Below are positions 28,021-39,600 of a DNA stretch of 64,000 bases, one piece after another. The position numbers and the translations under genes were made by a program. Numbering within the stretch: the stretch's first letter is position 1; each line of letters begins with the position of its first letter. This DNA is from Nemopilema nomurai (lineage: Eukaryota; Cnidaria; Scyphozoa; Rhizostomeae; Rhizostomatidae): assembly GCA_003864495.1 (NCBI GenBank), contig ML133436.1, positions 3,535,326-3,599,325 on the forward strand. Reading direction: 5' to 3'. Below the pieces are notes generated by a model that was not told the DNA's origin, did no database searches, and was given only the letters and a program-made list of their open reading frames with translations.

Positions 28021-31000
28021 CTAATCAACTGACCGAACACAGGCCAAACAGTGAACAGCGTCTTCGGACACCCGCTGGAGCTGCTTCAATACAATATGGA
28101 ATTTATCGCCGCCATCCAACTGCTCGCTCGACCCTGACAAACGGGAAACGAAAACAAACTCCGAATTGCCGAGGCTGAATGTAGAGGCATTTGTTTTATT
28201 TCTTCTGACAAGTGTCACATGACAACAGGGCGGGTCAGCTTCTGTCAAAGCCATTGGCTGGTCAATAGCCTTTTCTTGCGTTTCATCATCCTCGTCCCAG
28301 TCCACCGCAACCTCGCTCTCCACCAAACCTGCAACCTCGCTTTGAGGAGTTTCGTCAACCGGCTTCGGGCCTTTCTTCACTTCGAATATCAAAAAGCGCC
28401 CGTTGCCTAAACCAACCCAGACCTCGTTTTTCCGCGGTAACAGGGCGGTGATTCTTGTGCTACTTAAATGGGATATCTGAAATAAAATACACATCTTTCT
28501 CAACCCCTTTAACATTTACATGCTATTTTAGTCAATTTTGCACTCGGCAACAACAAAAAATAGTTTTCTTCGTCAACCAAAGAATATTCCATGAGCACAT
28601 TGGATAGGTAGAAAGGGCTCCCTCTATTCATTGAAAGGGAAAATAGAAATTCAAAAGAAAAGAGGAAAACAGAAGACATAGATATACTGGTTCGCTCATC
28701 TCAATGTGAAAGAAGATTGGTAGCAATCAAGCAAAGGACTCCATTGAGACTAATAAACGCAGCTTTCTCGAGCATTTTCAAATACAAGAGAATGAATACA
28801 GTGCGATCTATCTTGCTGAAAAAAATTCAAATATGCTTAATGCAGAACTACTTTGGGCTGCGAATTTCAGATGCGCAGTGGCACCAAAGTCCACCTCACC
28901 ATGGACCCCCCCCGGCCTCCCCCCCCTTCGTCGGAGGGCCTGCTTACCTTTTCTGACGCCAATCCACTTTCATCCATGACGTCAGTTGTCATGAGACATG
29001 AAAAATTCTTTTTATCAAAGAGCTGCAAAACTGAAGACCTGCAAAAATAGGGGATTGACACATTGAATGAACGGAAGGCACTTGGAGAAGCAGCAAGATA
29101 TGCTTGTAGATGGTTAGATAGAAACTATAGACTAGGATAATCAATTGTTAATGATTATAAATCAATACAATTACAGACAACCAATTGCAATAATTGTAAA
29201 ACGAAAGGACTTCCCCTGTGCCATAACTAAATTTCTAATCGAAGCGACAAACAGCTACGGACCAACTTTTGAAAGCAAGGAATGAAAAGAAAATTGTTTT
29301 GAGAAAACTTTTGTCTTGGCAATGTCAATGAGTAAAAGAAACTGCATGTTCTTTTCAAGTAAACAATTCATTTGAAAAAGTCAAAACGAGGCTAGGCATG
29401 AGAATGAGGCTAAATAGAACGTCACGAGTAGAAAATTGTGTTCACCCTCGAACAGAGCACCAGACTCCAATGTCACTTTCAATCAGCTTAGCAATACTGT
29501 GACGCAGGTTCGGACAGACCTGGATCGACTCGACTTCGTCCAGCGTGCTGAAAAAGTGTCCACGTGGGTTAGCATAGAACATAGGTACAAAGCAATATAC
29601 ATAGTTTTTACCATGTGGTAAGAATTTTAGCGAAAAACACTTGAGAACGTAAAGGGAATACGTTGTTTGAAAAACTACGAACTTGCAAGTAATAGGAATA
29701 TCTAAAAAGGCATCAAAATTAGTTAGAACATAGATATATCACCAAGTACAAGATAGGGAACGGGTGAATATGATACGAATGTTGGCTGTTATCGTAAGAA
29801 AATTGCAGGGAAATTGACGGTTTTGCGTTGACGTACTTTGTATCGAGAATGACTTACTTTGTATCGAGAATGACAATGTTATTTCCACAGCCGCACCAAA
29901 AGTAAGAGCCACAAATGCATCCGCATACCACCGGGGCGCTGCCAATGTGCAGGTAAACGGGCTTACTCGGCTGCGCAGCGTCACCATTCTCCTACAATGA
30001 AGACCAATCAGAACTGGGCAGCCCTTTGCCAATGTTCTTACAGAAAAACAGTCCACATGTAGAGAGGTTCACTGGAGACAACCATGGGACAAATCGAAAC
30101 GAGAAAACACAGGGTCTTTGTGCAAACAGTCTAAACGCGCTTCCTAACAGACATTCAGCTTTAGAAAGTTGCCATTGACAACGCTCATCATCAAAGTGAT
30201 TACGTGTTATTGGTTAGGTGTACAGGTCAGAGAAATTGAAGAACAAACTTTGAGAGGATAACGATTAGCGAGGATTAGCATCGACTAAGGGGAACCCAGA
30301 CAATAACAATGACCAATCTGTATCGATTGTTCTGAAACCACACTAGACCGACACTAGGTCATGCTAATGTTGGCAAAGAGAATTGAAGTAAAGCAGCGAT
30401 ATTTGCAGGAACGGTTTGTATGGAAGTGAACGCATTGCTATGCAAGTCTCCATTGTAGAGCGGGACACACCAGTGAAGATGACAACGCCTTTCGTAAAAC
30501 TTTTGATACTGTTACTTCCATACAGGAAAACTTTCTGGAGTTTGAGATTTAACCTTCAGGCTGATGAACTGAGTGCGAATTTTTGAGTAACGGTTTAATT
30601 TGCTTTGCGAAATGCCGCACCAAACGAGTGCAAGTAAAAATAAGCTGTGAAAAGTAATTATAAACAACGATTTCTGCTGAGAAATAAAATGAAGCGTTAA
30701 TCAATGAACAGGAATCGCACCTGGGCGACGGCAATAGATCCACTGGCCAAAGTTGAAAACAAAGTGCCAGATTGGTCACATGATATGCTGGAAACTGAAT
30801 CGTCTACAGGCAGAGACCAAATTTCTTTCCTACGGTTTAAAACAAGGTCACGGATTTAGGGAAAGCGTGAAAAAATACAGAAATTGTGTATGAAAAATTG
30901 GACGCATTGCTGCTTTTCTATGCAAGGAAAATATTATAGCATCCAGTCTTGGAATAACCCTTGGCAGCTGAAATAAAAAGCCTTTTCTTAAATTTGTAAT

Positions 31001-33218
31001 CATTTTATAATTAAACATATAGAAGTTAAATGAAAAATTATTCATGACAAATCTTATTTCATAATGTCCCAAAACGGCTAATGGTTCACCATTTTTCAAT
31101 CAAACAAAACACAGGTATTAATGAGCAAAATAAATCGAATAGTGTACGGTACCTCGTTTCGACGTCAAAGCCGTGAAGAGAGGCATCTGCGGTGCCAACA
31201 ATCATCGCATTTGAAAATTTTGACCGTGTCAAACAAAGGCATCTTGACTTGATCTAAATGAGGAAATTAACAAGAATCTTTAGGCATCTTTCACTCCACT
31301 CGCAATTTTATTCTAGCTCAATGCGATGATTGTAGGGTTTGGTGTCTAAAAACGTAATGCGAAGCAAGAGAGGTATCATTAGCAAGAAGACAGAAACATA
31401 AGCATGAAAATGCACAGGTCCAGTGACTCGTAATTCACATCGATTCGGATTCATATAGACTCGGATTAACATCGATTCAGATTCCCATAGACTCGGATTA
31501 ACATCGATTCGGATAAACACCGACTTGGATTCACACCGACTTGGATTCACACCGACTTGGATTCACATCGACTTGGATTCATTTCGATACAGATTCACTT
31601 CGATACAGATTCACACCGATCTAGTTTCGCATCGATTAGGATTCCCATAGACTCGGATTCACATCAATCTGGATTCACATCGACTTGAGTTCATATCGGA
31701 TAGCCCTTTCGCTAATGTCAACGGACAAATTCGACAGATTTCATCCCCTTCGCTTTGCAGAGCTCATATAGACAGTAAGAGGATCATTTGGGTGGAGTCG
31801 GATTAATCCGTGAAAAGTTTGAAATCCGTTGCGAAGTGAATCCGCAGTTCGATGGCGTGCAGCCGGCATTAATCGCACATTACACGCTTTTTTATAAGGA
31901 ACCTACCTCAAGGCGTAGTTCCAATAGTTCCTTATTCGTAGACCTCAAATTATCAGATTTTAGTACCAAAAGTTCCTTAAAAGTTTCTTAGTTTTCGCTG
32001 CACATCAATAAGCCTTAGCACTTAATAGAGAAAGGGGCGAGACAGAATATGCGGAAACTACTCGATAAAGCACTTGACAAACGAATAGCAAACAGTCTAT
32101 GCGAGTATTGGCTGCAAATGAATGGAACCGGCTTTTTAGTTCTTGATGCTTGCAGTTATAAAAATTTTTCAAATCGAAAAGATCCTTAGGGATTTCGTTT
32201 TCAGTAGTATAAATTCTTTAAATATTTCGGCTTTCTACATGTAGGTTCCTTATAAGGTGGTTCCTTATAAAAAAAGCGTGTATCGTGAGTCAGTAAGAAA
32301 ATTGTTGGAACATACATCTCTGGCCAATGCATCGAGCGACCTGTTGACGGTATCAAGAACAAACAATCTGCCAAGATGATGCGTGGAGCAGCACAGCCAG
32401 ACCCGGTTGGCATTGGCTAAAACGAATCAAAAGCAAATACAGCAGAGTTATTATTGGCAAATCAATGAAAATGAAAGCGAATTTGACACAACCACTCTCA
32501 CCTGACTGAGATGGTTTTACGGACGAGGGGATACGCCGGAAAGACTTTAATTATTTGGGCGTTTAAAACGAAAAAAATCTGGAGATAACTGAAAATAGCA
32601 ATTATGGACGGTATTAGCAAGGGAGACAGGCCAACAGCTGGTTCATCCAAGGAAGGGAGGGGGGGGGGGGAGGTGGGGGTTGTTCTGAGGTTGATAAATA
32701 GAGCACGCGGGCATACAACAGCTGTTCTATTACAGCTTTGAGCGTACGTCGAAAGCCTTGAGCCCCCTCCGAAATTGACACACTCAGTTGCCGAACAAAT
32801 GAAACAGAGTTACAGAATGGTTCCCGAATTTCATTTATCACGGCAGCGTTAACATGTGGCTGATTCTATTAGGAGCTGCCAGTTGCACCAAAATAAGGCT
32901 GTATAGAAGGAACAGGTTTAGAACTGTCCCATTCCAAAATTATCCTACTATCCTTGCTTATGAAATGGCAAAGTTTTGAAGTACAGGCCAATAAAGAGTG
33001 TCTGTTGACTTGAGAAATGTTGTTCCTATGTAATTGCGTTGATGAAACATTCTATCTGGTTCCATGTAGCCCAAGAAAAAAACCAATAAAGATAGTATGC
33101 AATCTACATGATAACTTGAAACAATACCTTCCGTTGTACAACATTCAATCGTGAAATCTTGAGGTATGTTGTCCAATGGTACACCGAGAGAGATGTTTAT
33201 CGCCTTTGGCTGTATGAG
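28021..33218 (-). CDS. LRRK/JIP-like WD40 beta-propeller, eight exons; probably the 3' part of the adjacent TBC gene
   Basis: Exons 33218-33128, 32416-32316, 31253-31153, 30829-30721, 29991-29858, 29547-29446, 29038-28948 and 28476-28021 (stop) join in phase to about 394 residues forming one propeller. Blade motifs resemble the C-terminal WD40 of LRRK2 and the propeller of JIP3/4: FTIECCTTE, RVWLCCSTHHLGRLFVLD, AMIVGTADASLHGFD, FWCGCGNNIVILDT, GVWCSVRGSS, and VWVGLGNGRFLIFEV. An acidic insert (DWDEDDETQE) precedes the last blade. The first exon starts at an acceptor (ATTTAAG); upstream in-frame sequence contains no ATG, and exons 1-2 have no methionine, so a stand-alone start is not visible. 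The TBC exons end about 0.5 kb upstream on the same strand. No kinase, ROC or COR exon is present, so this is not an ordinary LRRK gene. A polyA-type AATAAA (minus strand) lies about 230 bp after the stop. Confidence 0.8.
29834..29874. repeat. 21-bp tandem duplication spanning a splice donor
   Basis: TACTTTGTATCGAGAATGAC occurs at 29834 and 29855. On the minus strand this duplicates the end of propeller exon 29991-29858 and its GTAAG donor; the second copy has GTACG. Use of the downstream donor would read an in-frame TAA. Confidence 0.9.
31430..31695. repeat. 16-17-bp satellite, unit about GGATTCACATCGACTT
   Basis: Around sixteen degenerate units (GGATTCACACCGACTT, GGATTCCCATAGACTC and similar) in the intron between propeller exons 32416-32316 and 31253-31153. 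Confidence 0.92.
31883..32280. mobile_element. MITE copy 1, 398 bp, TA target duplication
   Basis: Ends are CACGCTTTTTTATAAGGAAC and its inverted complement; TA flanks both sides (31881-31882 and 32281-32282). The interior is homologous, in inverted orientation, to the copy at 49622-50001. No transposase ORF. TA duplication suggests mobilisation by a Tc1/mariner-type enzyme. It ends 35 bp from propeller exon 32416-32316. Confidence 0.9.
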
Positions 33219-33436
33219 CTTAAATGTAAATAACCAACAAAGAGTATTAGCTGCATGGAAGGACAACAACACAAGTGCTGATGTTCAGTTCATCATTTCA
33301 CTAAAGTTAATCATTCTACCTAAACCGTCAAATATCAGTAACTGTCAATAGTGCATTCTTTACTTGGCTAAGAGCGGTTATTGGGGGCGAGTATGTTCTA
33401 TGCATCCTCAGGAATGGGCCTTCTGACTACTTGTTC

Positions 33437-33680
33437 CCCCGGATGGCGCAGTGGGGCGCTGACTACGGACTCAAGGGTCCGTGGTTCGAGTCCCTGGGTG
33501 GACCAAACTGTCACCCAGAGTGAGGAGAGTTGCCAGCTCTCTGTAATTCCAGGCATAAGGAATCACGAGGTGTGGTCACATCGAGAGGAAGGACCAGGAC
33601 ACTGCTCGATAAGCTTAAGCTTCTCAGTATCCTAAAAACTACCTTTGGAAGCTAGTTAGAAACATATACCCGGGTTAAGC
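33437..33680 (+). mobile_element. tRNA-derived SINE
   Basis: The 5' part is tRNA-like: A-box-like TGGCGCAGTGGGGCGC at about 33444 and a consensus B box GGTTCGAGTCC at 33483-33493, followed by about 180 bp of unrelated body ending near 33680. The 3' limit is approximate and no target duplication was found. It lies antisense between the TBC and propeller exons. Confidence 0.75.
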
Positions 33681-33693
33681 CCCTTTCCACATA

Positions 33694-36600
33694 CTAGTTC
33701 TTGCCAACAGAATCTTGGCCTTGACATTTAACATTTGGCAGCTCTGACTTGAATTTCTAAAAAGAAATCTTGTTACCATCCGGCTCCTCTTGCTTTCATA
33801 TTCCTTATCCTGCTTTTCTCTCTGTTCATGTGCTTTCTGAATGACGCAGAAATGCCTTTCATACATCTTCTTTAAAACATCAGGGCTGGGAAATGGCTCA
33901 AATCCTTCGTAAGCGAGCTACGAAAAAAATACTCCATTAGCGTTACGCACTTGCTATAAAAGGAGAAAAGAAATGCTGGAACTTGAACAGTCTTGAGCAG
34001 TCATTGGGGCTACGATTAAGGCCCGCGAAAGCGATTCACAAGAGTGTTTCCAGAGAAAACAAACGCATAACATGTCACGTGAAACGCATTGACTTGGACA
34101 CATGAACAAACCATCTAGTATTTATTACGATACATAGGATCGAATTAAAGAGCTGGCTGACACATCACTTGTTTAAACACGTGAAAGGATATTCAAAGGC
34201 CCAAACCTGCAACAAGGCGTCAACATCATGGATCTGGCGACCAATTTTCTTGAGATACCTCATCTGGGCCAGCATGTCGGTCTTCGTACAAATACCTCCC
34301 TCGTTTAGTTTCAGAAGTGCCAGCGAAAAACGATACAAGACCTACAAAATGCAACTGTCTTCAATAACTGATAAATAAGGATTAAACCAGAAAGGGCCAA
34401 ATATCCTACAAGACTGTCAGTAAACATACACCACCTTCACATACTGCCACATAAGATATTATATCTTCGTATCTGTTAGAGAATCTACCTAGGACAGTAG
34501 AGAAAGCGATAAGGGCTTACAAACTCTAATTAGTTTATGAAGCTGAACAAGAGAACAAAAGTTTTCAATCTGCAAAAAGAAGACTTGAAGGAAAAACGCT
34601 GTCTTACCGGATGACCCTCAACAAAGAAACAGTCCCAAATCCGCTGTCCTACCTACGTAATGAAAAGCAGAAGTAGCAAAACACAGAACAAACAGTTGAA
34701 ACGCAAAGACTACACGTTGCTCTTTAGGTAGACTTCTGGTTAACCTATACAGTAGTAGGAATATCATTTGTTCGTGAAATAAGTAACTCACTTCAGGAGG
34801 GACTGAGTCAATAAACAGGGTCATTAGCCAATTGAACGTGACTGGGGAAATGTCACAGCCAGTTTCTTTGGAGAACTGCATGATGTTTGGCAATTTCTTT
34901 GCAGCGAGTTCTTCCAGGACTTTCTGTGATGAAAACATTGCAGGTAAAATAAGCTCCAGATGGTCGTTAACAGAGATCTTATACGAAAATGTAGGATTTA
35001 GCTAGCAAGCAAAGAGACCAATGACCGCAAATACCAGGGGTGTGCGAAGAGACATTGAAAAAGATACCTGATCTGCTTGAGATCCGGTCAAGTAGTGGTT
35101 GTAATGGTTTTTGTTGAAGTAAACCTCAGTAATGGCAACCAGGAGCCTAAAATGCCAAGGTAGCTCTAATGTCCTCCGTATTGAAGAATGTACTCACAGA
35201 GAAACACACAGCTTTCCAATATGACGTAACACACGCATAAACTCAACCACAACCTCTAACTCACAAAACTAAACTATATTGGTGCCTGGGCTCTGGTATT
35301 TTTACATTCATTATAGAGTCAATAATAACAATGGCTCGTTTATATTATATAGATCAACATTTGAGAATCTCAATTAGCGACAAGCGTACCAAAGCAAGTT
35401 AGGAAGGACAAAGACTCATTCAAATCCTCTTCTAGCGACATTTCTTTCATTGTTCATGGCATCCCTCAATGACTGCATCATGTTTTATAAATTCCGTAAA
35501 ACAAACTTTACTTGAATTATAGTAGCAATGAAAGTATCTCCTATTGATTCTAAATACAAAATACATGTGAAAACCTACCAGAAAGCATTTTCCTCAGAAA
35601 GATGGAGTAAACCCATAGCAACCATAAAGTTCATACCCTACAACAAACATCGATTTTACCAGTTAAACAGAACAGAACATTATCACAGATATTACTCTCG
35701 ATCTAAAAGGCTACGAATAAATGTCTAAACTTGACATAAGATATTAGTTGACCTATGCAGTCGTTTCTACGAGCAAAGACCCCGTCATTAGCCGACTTTT
35801 CTTGATACAATGCGGTATCTCTAGATTTCTCGTTGCCTGGGATGCAGCAAAGTTACATAAAATAAGAGTGAACATAAAACTGTATTTTATATTGATACAA
35901 CGTCTGCTCAAGGTCTGTAAAGGTCAGTACCATATTCCATATCGAACGTTGGAAAGTGCGCTGTCAAAGGAACATCGCTTAAGGCCTAGAGGTGCAAAAG
36001 TGCATTTCATAGTTGCTTTAACTCGTCTGGTGCTAAATTTAAATCTTAATTTGTATTTAAAAATAAGGATTTGCAGCAATAATGGAGAGAAAGAAGTTTC
36101 TTAATACTAATTCAAAATTGCACCGAAAGTGGAACCATAATTTTTGCGTAGGTCTTTCTCATTCAAATACTCTAAGAATCTTCTGTTCCGCGTAACATTA
36201 AAAAAGGAACGTTACGGATGGGAATGCACCGACACAGTGTGTGTTACGTCAGTGCTTACACCGGCAGACAAACCTGACAATATCCGATCTCCGGATTGTG
36301 CAAGAGGAAGGCCCGGAGCACTCGAAACAGCTTGAGAACCTGGGAAGAGCAAGAACGGTTAGCAGAAGTGCGAAATAGGAAACGTAGAGTGGGAAATTGC
36401 AACTGCCCCTTGATGATCACAATAACGGAAACTGGGAGAGTCAAAAACGTCAACCACATACGTTTTATATACCAAAAAGGCATTAAAATACTATATAACT
36501 TATTTGCGATATTTCTGGCCTGCAATGTCTACTGCTTTGGCCGGACAATGTCTTGTTTAACCGGATATTTCAATGTTATTTCATCATTTTTCAATTGCCT

Positions 36601-39600
36601 TGCAATTAGATTTTCTCACCTTGCATAAAACTAAAACGTAGTAAGTCATAAGTTCGCTGTAGAGAGCATAAGCCATAAAAGACTGAATTTGGACATACCC
36701 CTTCTGACTCCAATGTCTTGAACTGCACGTGCGATGGCATTGTACGCAATAGGTCGATGCGTATTTGCTTTTCAATCGAATCATCAAACTCATTGTCAGT
36801 GTCCTAAAACATCGAACCATGTAGATCAGAAAACTCTCATCTTGATATAAACGCGCGTTCCAAGTAGATTGGAAAGGAATTAATAACTAAAGAAAAAGTA
36901 AGACGACGATAGTAGAGTTGGGTGCAATGACGGTTTTGATCAGATGTGCTGGTCATGATGATGATGATGATGATGATGAAAATTGTGGACTTATATAAAT
37001 GTTAACACTTTGATACAGCTATAATGATAACACTTTGATATAATCATTGCCACCTTAATAACGTAATGGGTCATGGCTAAAAAGAGTTGATGGCATTTCG
37101 TGAAATAAATAATGGCGATGACTTCGAGACAATGGTAGTTGTTCATGAAAAAGATGATTGGAACATAGCAAATGGTGCAAATGGTGCAAATGGTGCAAAT
37201 GGTGCAAATGGTGCAAATGGTGCAAATGGTGCAAATGGTGCAAATGGTGCAAATGGTGCGACTGGCCCTAAATGGCACTAAATGTGACAGTGCCACCAAT
37301 AGAGGCGACCGATGACTTACGTCTATGCTGGGAACTTGTTTGCAAAGCTCCTTGTAGTAGTCCGGACCCTGTAAGGGCAGAATGCATCTGATTGATTGTT
37401 TGATAAAATGCAAAAACTGTTGACAGTTCAAATGAAACAAAGATGTGTGAATATCGGCCTACTTAATTGAAATCACAGCTAGGGCTCAAAGCAAATGAAG
37501 AAATGTCAAACATCAAAGGTAACTTTGCTATCATTTTTGAAGGTCGCGTCGTAACAGAAACTTTATTCAACTTTAGTAGTAGTTTATAATTATCTAATTA
37601 TACTTTAGTAGATTCTTTTTGAAAGTGAATTGAGCAACAAGGTTCTGTGCAGGCTATGAAAGTCTAAATGCGACATTGTTGGATTTCCTGCCACGGGCAT
37701 TTCGGGTTTATTTTCTTGGAAAGAGTTTGGCAAGTCCTGGAAACAAATAAGCTTTCTATGACTTTACAATGAGAAATCGCTTTATTGACACATTCAACTT
37801 GCATTCTTGGACGGACTGGAAAAATTTATGATTCAAATTTGATGCTCCCACATGTCTGGAAAATAGAACAGATATCCCTGGAAAACTGCAATAGGGCAGT
37901 TCTACTACAGCTAAACCTTTTCAGTAATTTCTCGGTTTCCAAATAGATTATACGTGTGTCTGGCGATGAACAAGTCGTAGCGTCCTTTATGTTAAATGAA
38001 TCAGAGAAATGTCGGATGTGTCCTACCTTGACCTCTTTGATTGACTTGACTCTACTCGATATCAACCTACGAACACCAATTGATGTTGGAATGATTTCAA
38101 ACAAAGAGATGTGAATCAATTCAAGCAGGTGAAAATCTGAACTGGAAAATATGACTATGCAATTAAATGAGCGATGTGTTCTCCAAAATGACGTGGTTAC
38201 ATGGTTCCTGTTTTGAACATTCAAATTAAGGGAAAAAACCTAGTTCAATTAGGAAGTGAGATCAGTAAGTATAAATTTTCATGCAATCAAGGATTGAGGA
38301 TCACTTTACAGGGCAACGGATAGACAACAACGATTTCCTTTGAAGGCTGAACAAATAAAGACAACAGCGAAGCGGATAGCGCGTATAAATACAACAATAT
38401 TTTATATTGGTTATATACAATTAACAAAATGTGTATGACGTAACGAGCATAGCAGAGATGCGGCATCACAGCGTCGGTATCTGCGAAGGCGTTAACCAAT
38501 CATCTATGTGGCTTTCCTCAGCAATGCTCAAAAGGAGGTTGCGCGCTCTTGACCCAGCTGTAAAAGGCTTGCCCAGTGTTTGAGGTAGGTCCTTCGAATC
38601 GATGGAAATAAGTGTAAAAGAAGCATTCGCCGTTCATGTCATGTGGAATGTGGCGTGGTGCCATGTACATGAAGGCTACATATTGTTGTGAACGCAAGCA
38701 CTGATCAAAACAATGCAGGACGCTTGGGGCTTTGGCTTTTGAATGCATCTTTCCTTCGACCATATAACCGTACTTGAAGAGGCTTTTAATGTCACAGCCG
38801 AGGCTGCAGAAAACTGAAGGCACGATCACAAATGACAACGCCAGGAGGATCAACATTATGACTGCAAGACGTCCCTCTCCAGCTCGTGCGATGGCCAAGT
38901 AATTGATTAGTCTCCTTCACACGGATGACACCTTAGTCTTCCTTTACAACAGTGGTCGAACCTGCAGTCTTCCTCAAAGTTGTGTAATTTACGTAGCCGC
39001 TCGTTTAGCAGTCAGGAACAATCTCCTACTTGTTTCTATACGAAATGTCAACGACTAAAGAAAGCTGGTAGCAGCAGCTATCTAAAATCAATTATCAGTG
39101 ACAGGTGCCAATGCCTAGCCCTGGGCAAACATTTGAGCAGCTGATACTCTCAGTGAAACAGTGCAAAAAGTCTCCCACCTTCACTGTTAAACTTTGTTAT
39201 CTAAACTGTTTCTTTAATCATGTGATACCGATATGGGCATTGCTAGAAACCACTGGCTTGGAATTTGTTATATTACAACGCAGTCCATAACAATGGCATT
39301 ATCTTCTTGTTTCCGATTCCTCGTTAAGTACACGCTGAAAGTTTTGTGTTTGTAAAAGTATGATAAAGAAATGCTATGTGGGTTAGCGTTTACAAAACGT
39401 AAGCAAAAGCAGAAATTTGGATTTTTCCCTTTTAAAGAGAAAATTTTCTACTTTTCTACATTTTGACAAAGCCAAGGTAAAATTTTTCACATTAGCCTGC
39501 AAGGGCAAGTGAAAAACATTTCGGATGAAACTAAAGAATTCGTACTAAAGTAGCAATTTCTTGCTTTGTACCTCACTTTTGTCACTTAAAACCTCTGGAA

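Noticed and set aside
33128..33272. Independent start for the propeller gene at 33272
   Set aside because: The codon there is GTG, and no ATG is in frame before or within the first exon.
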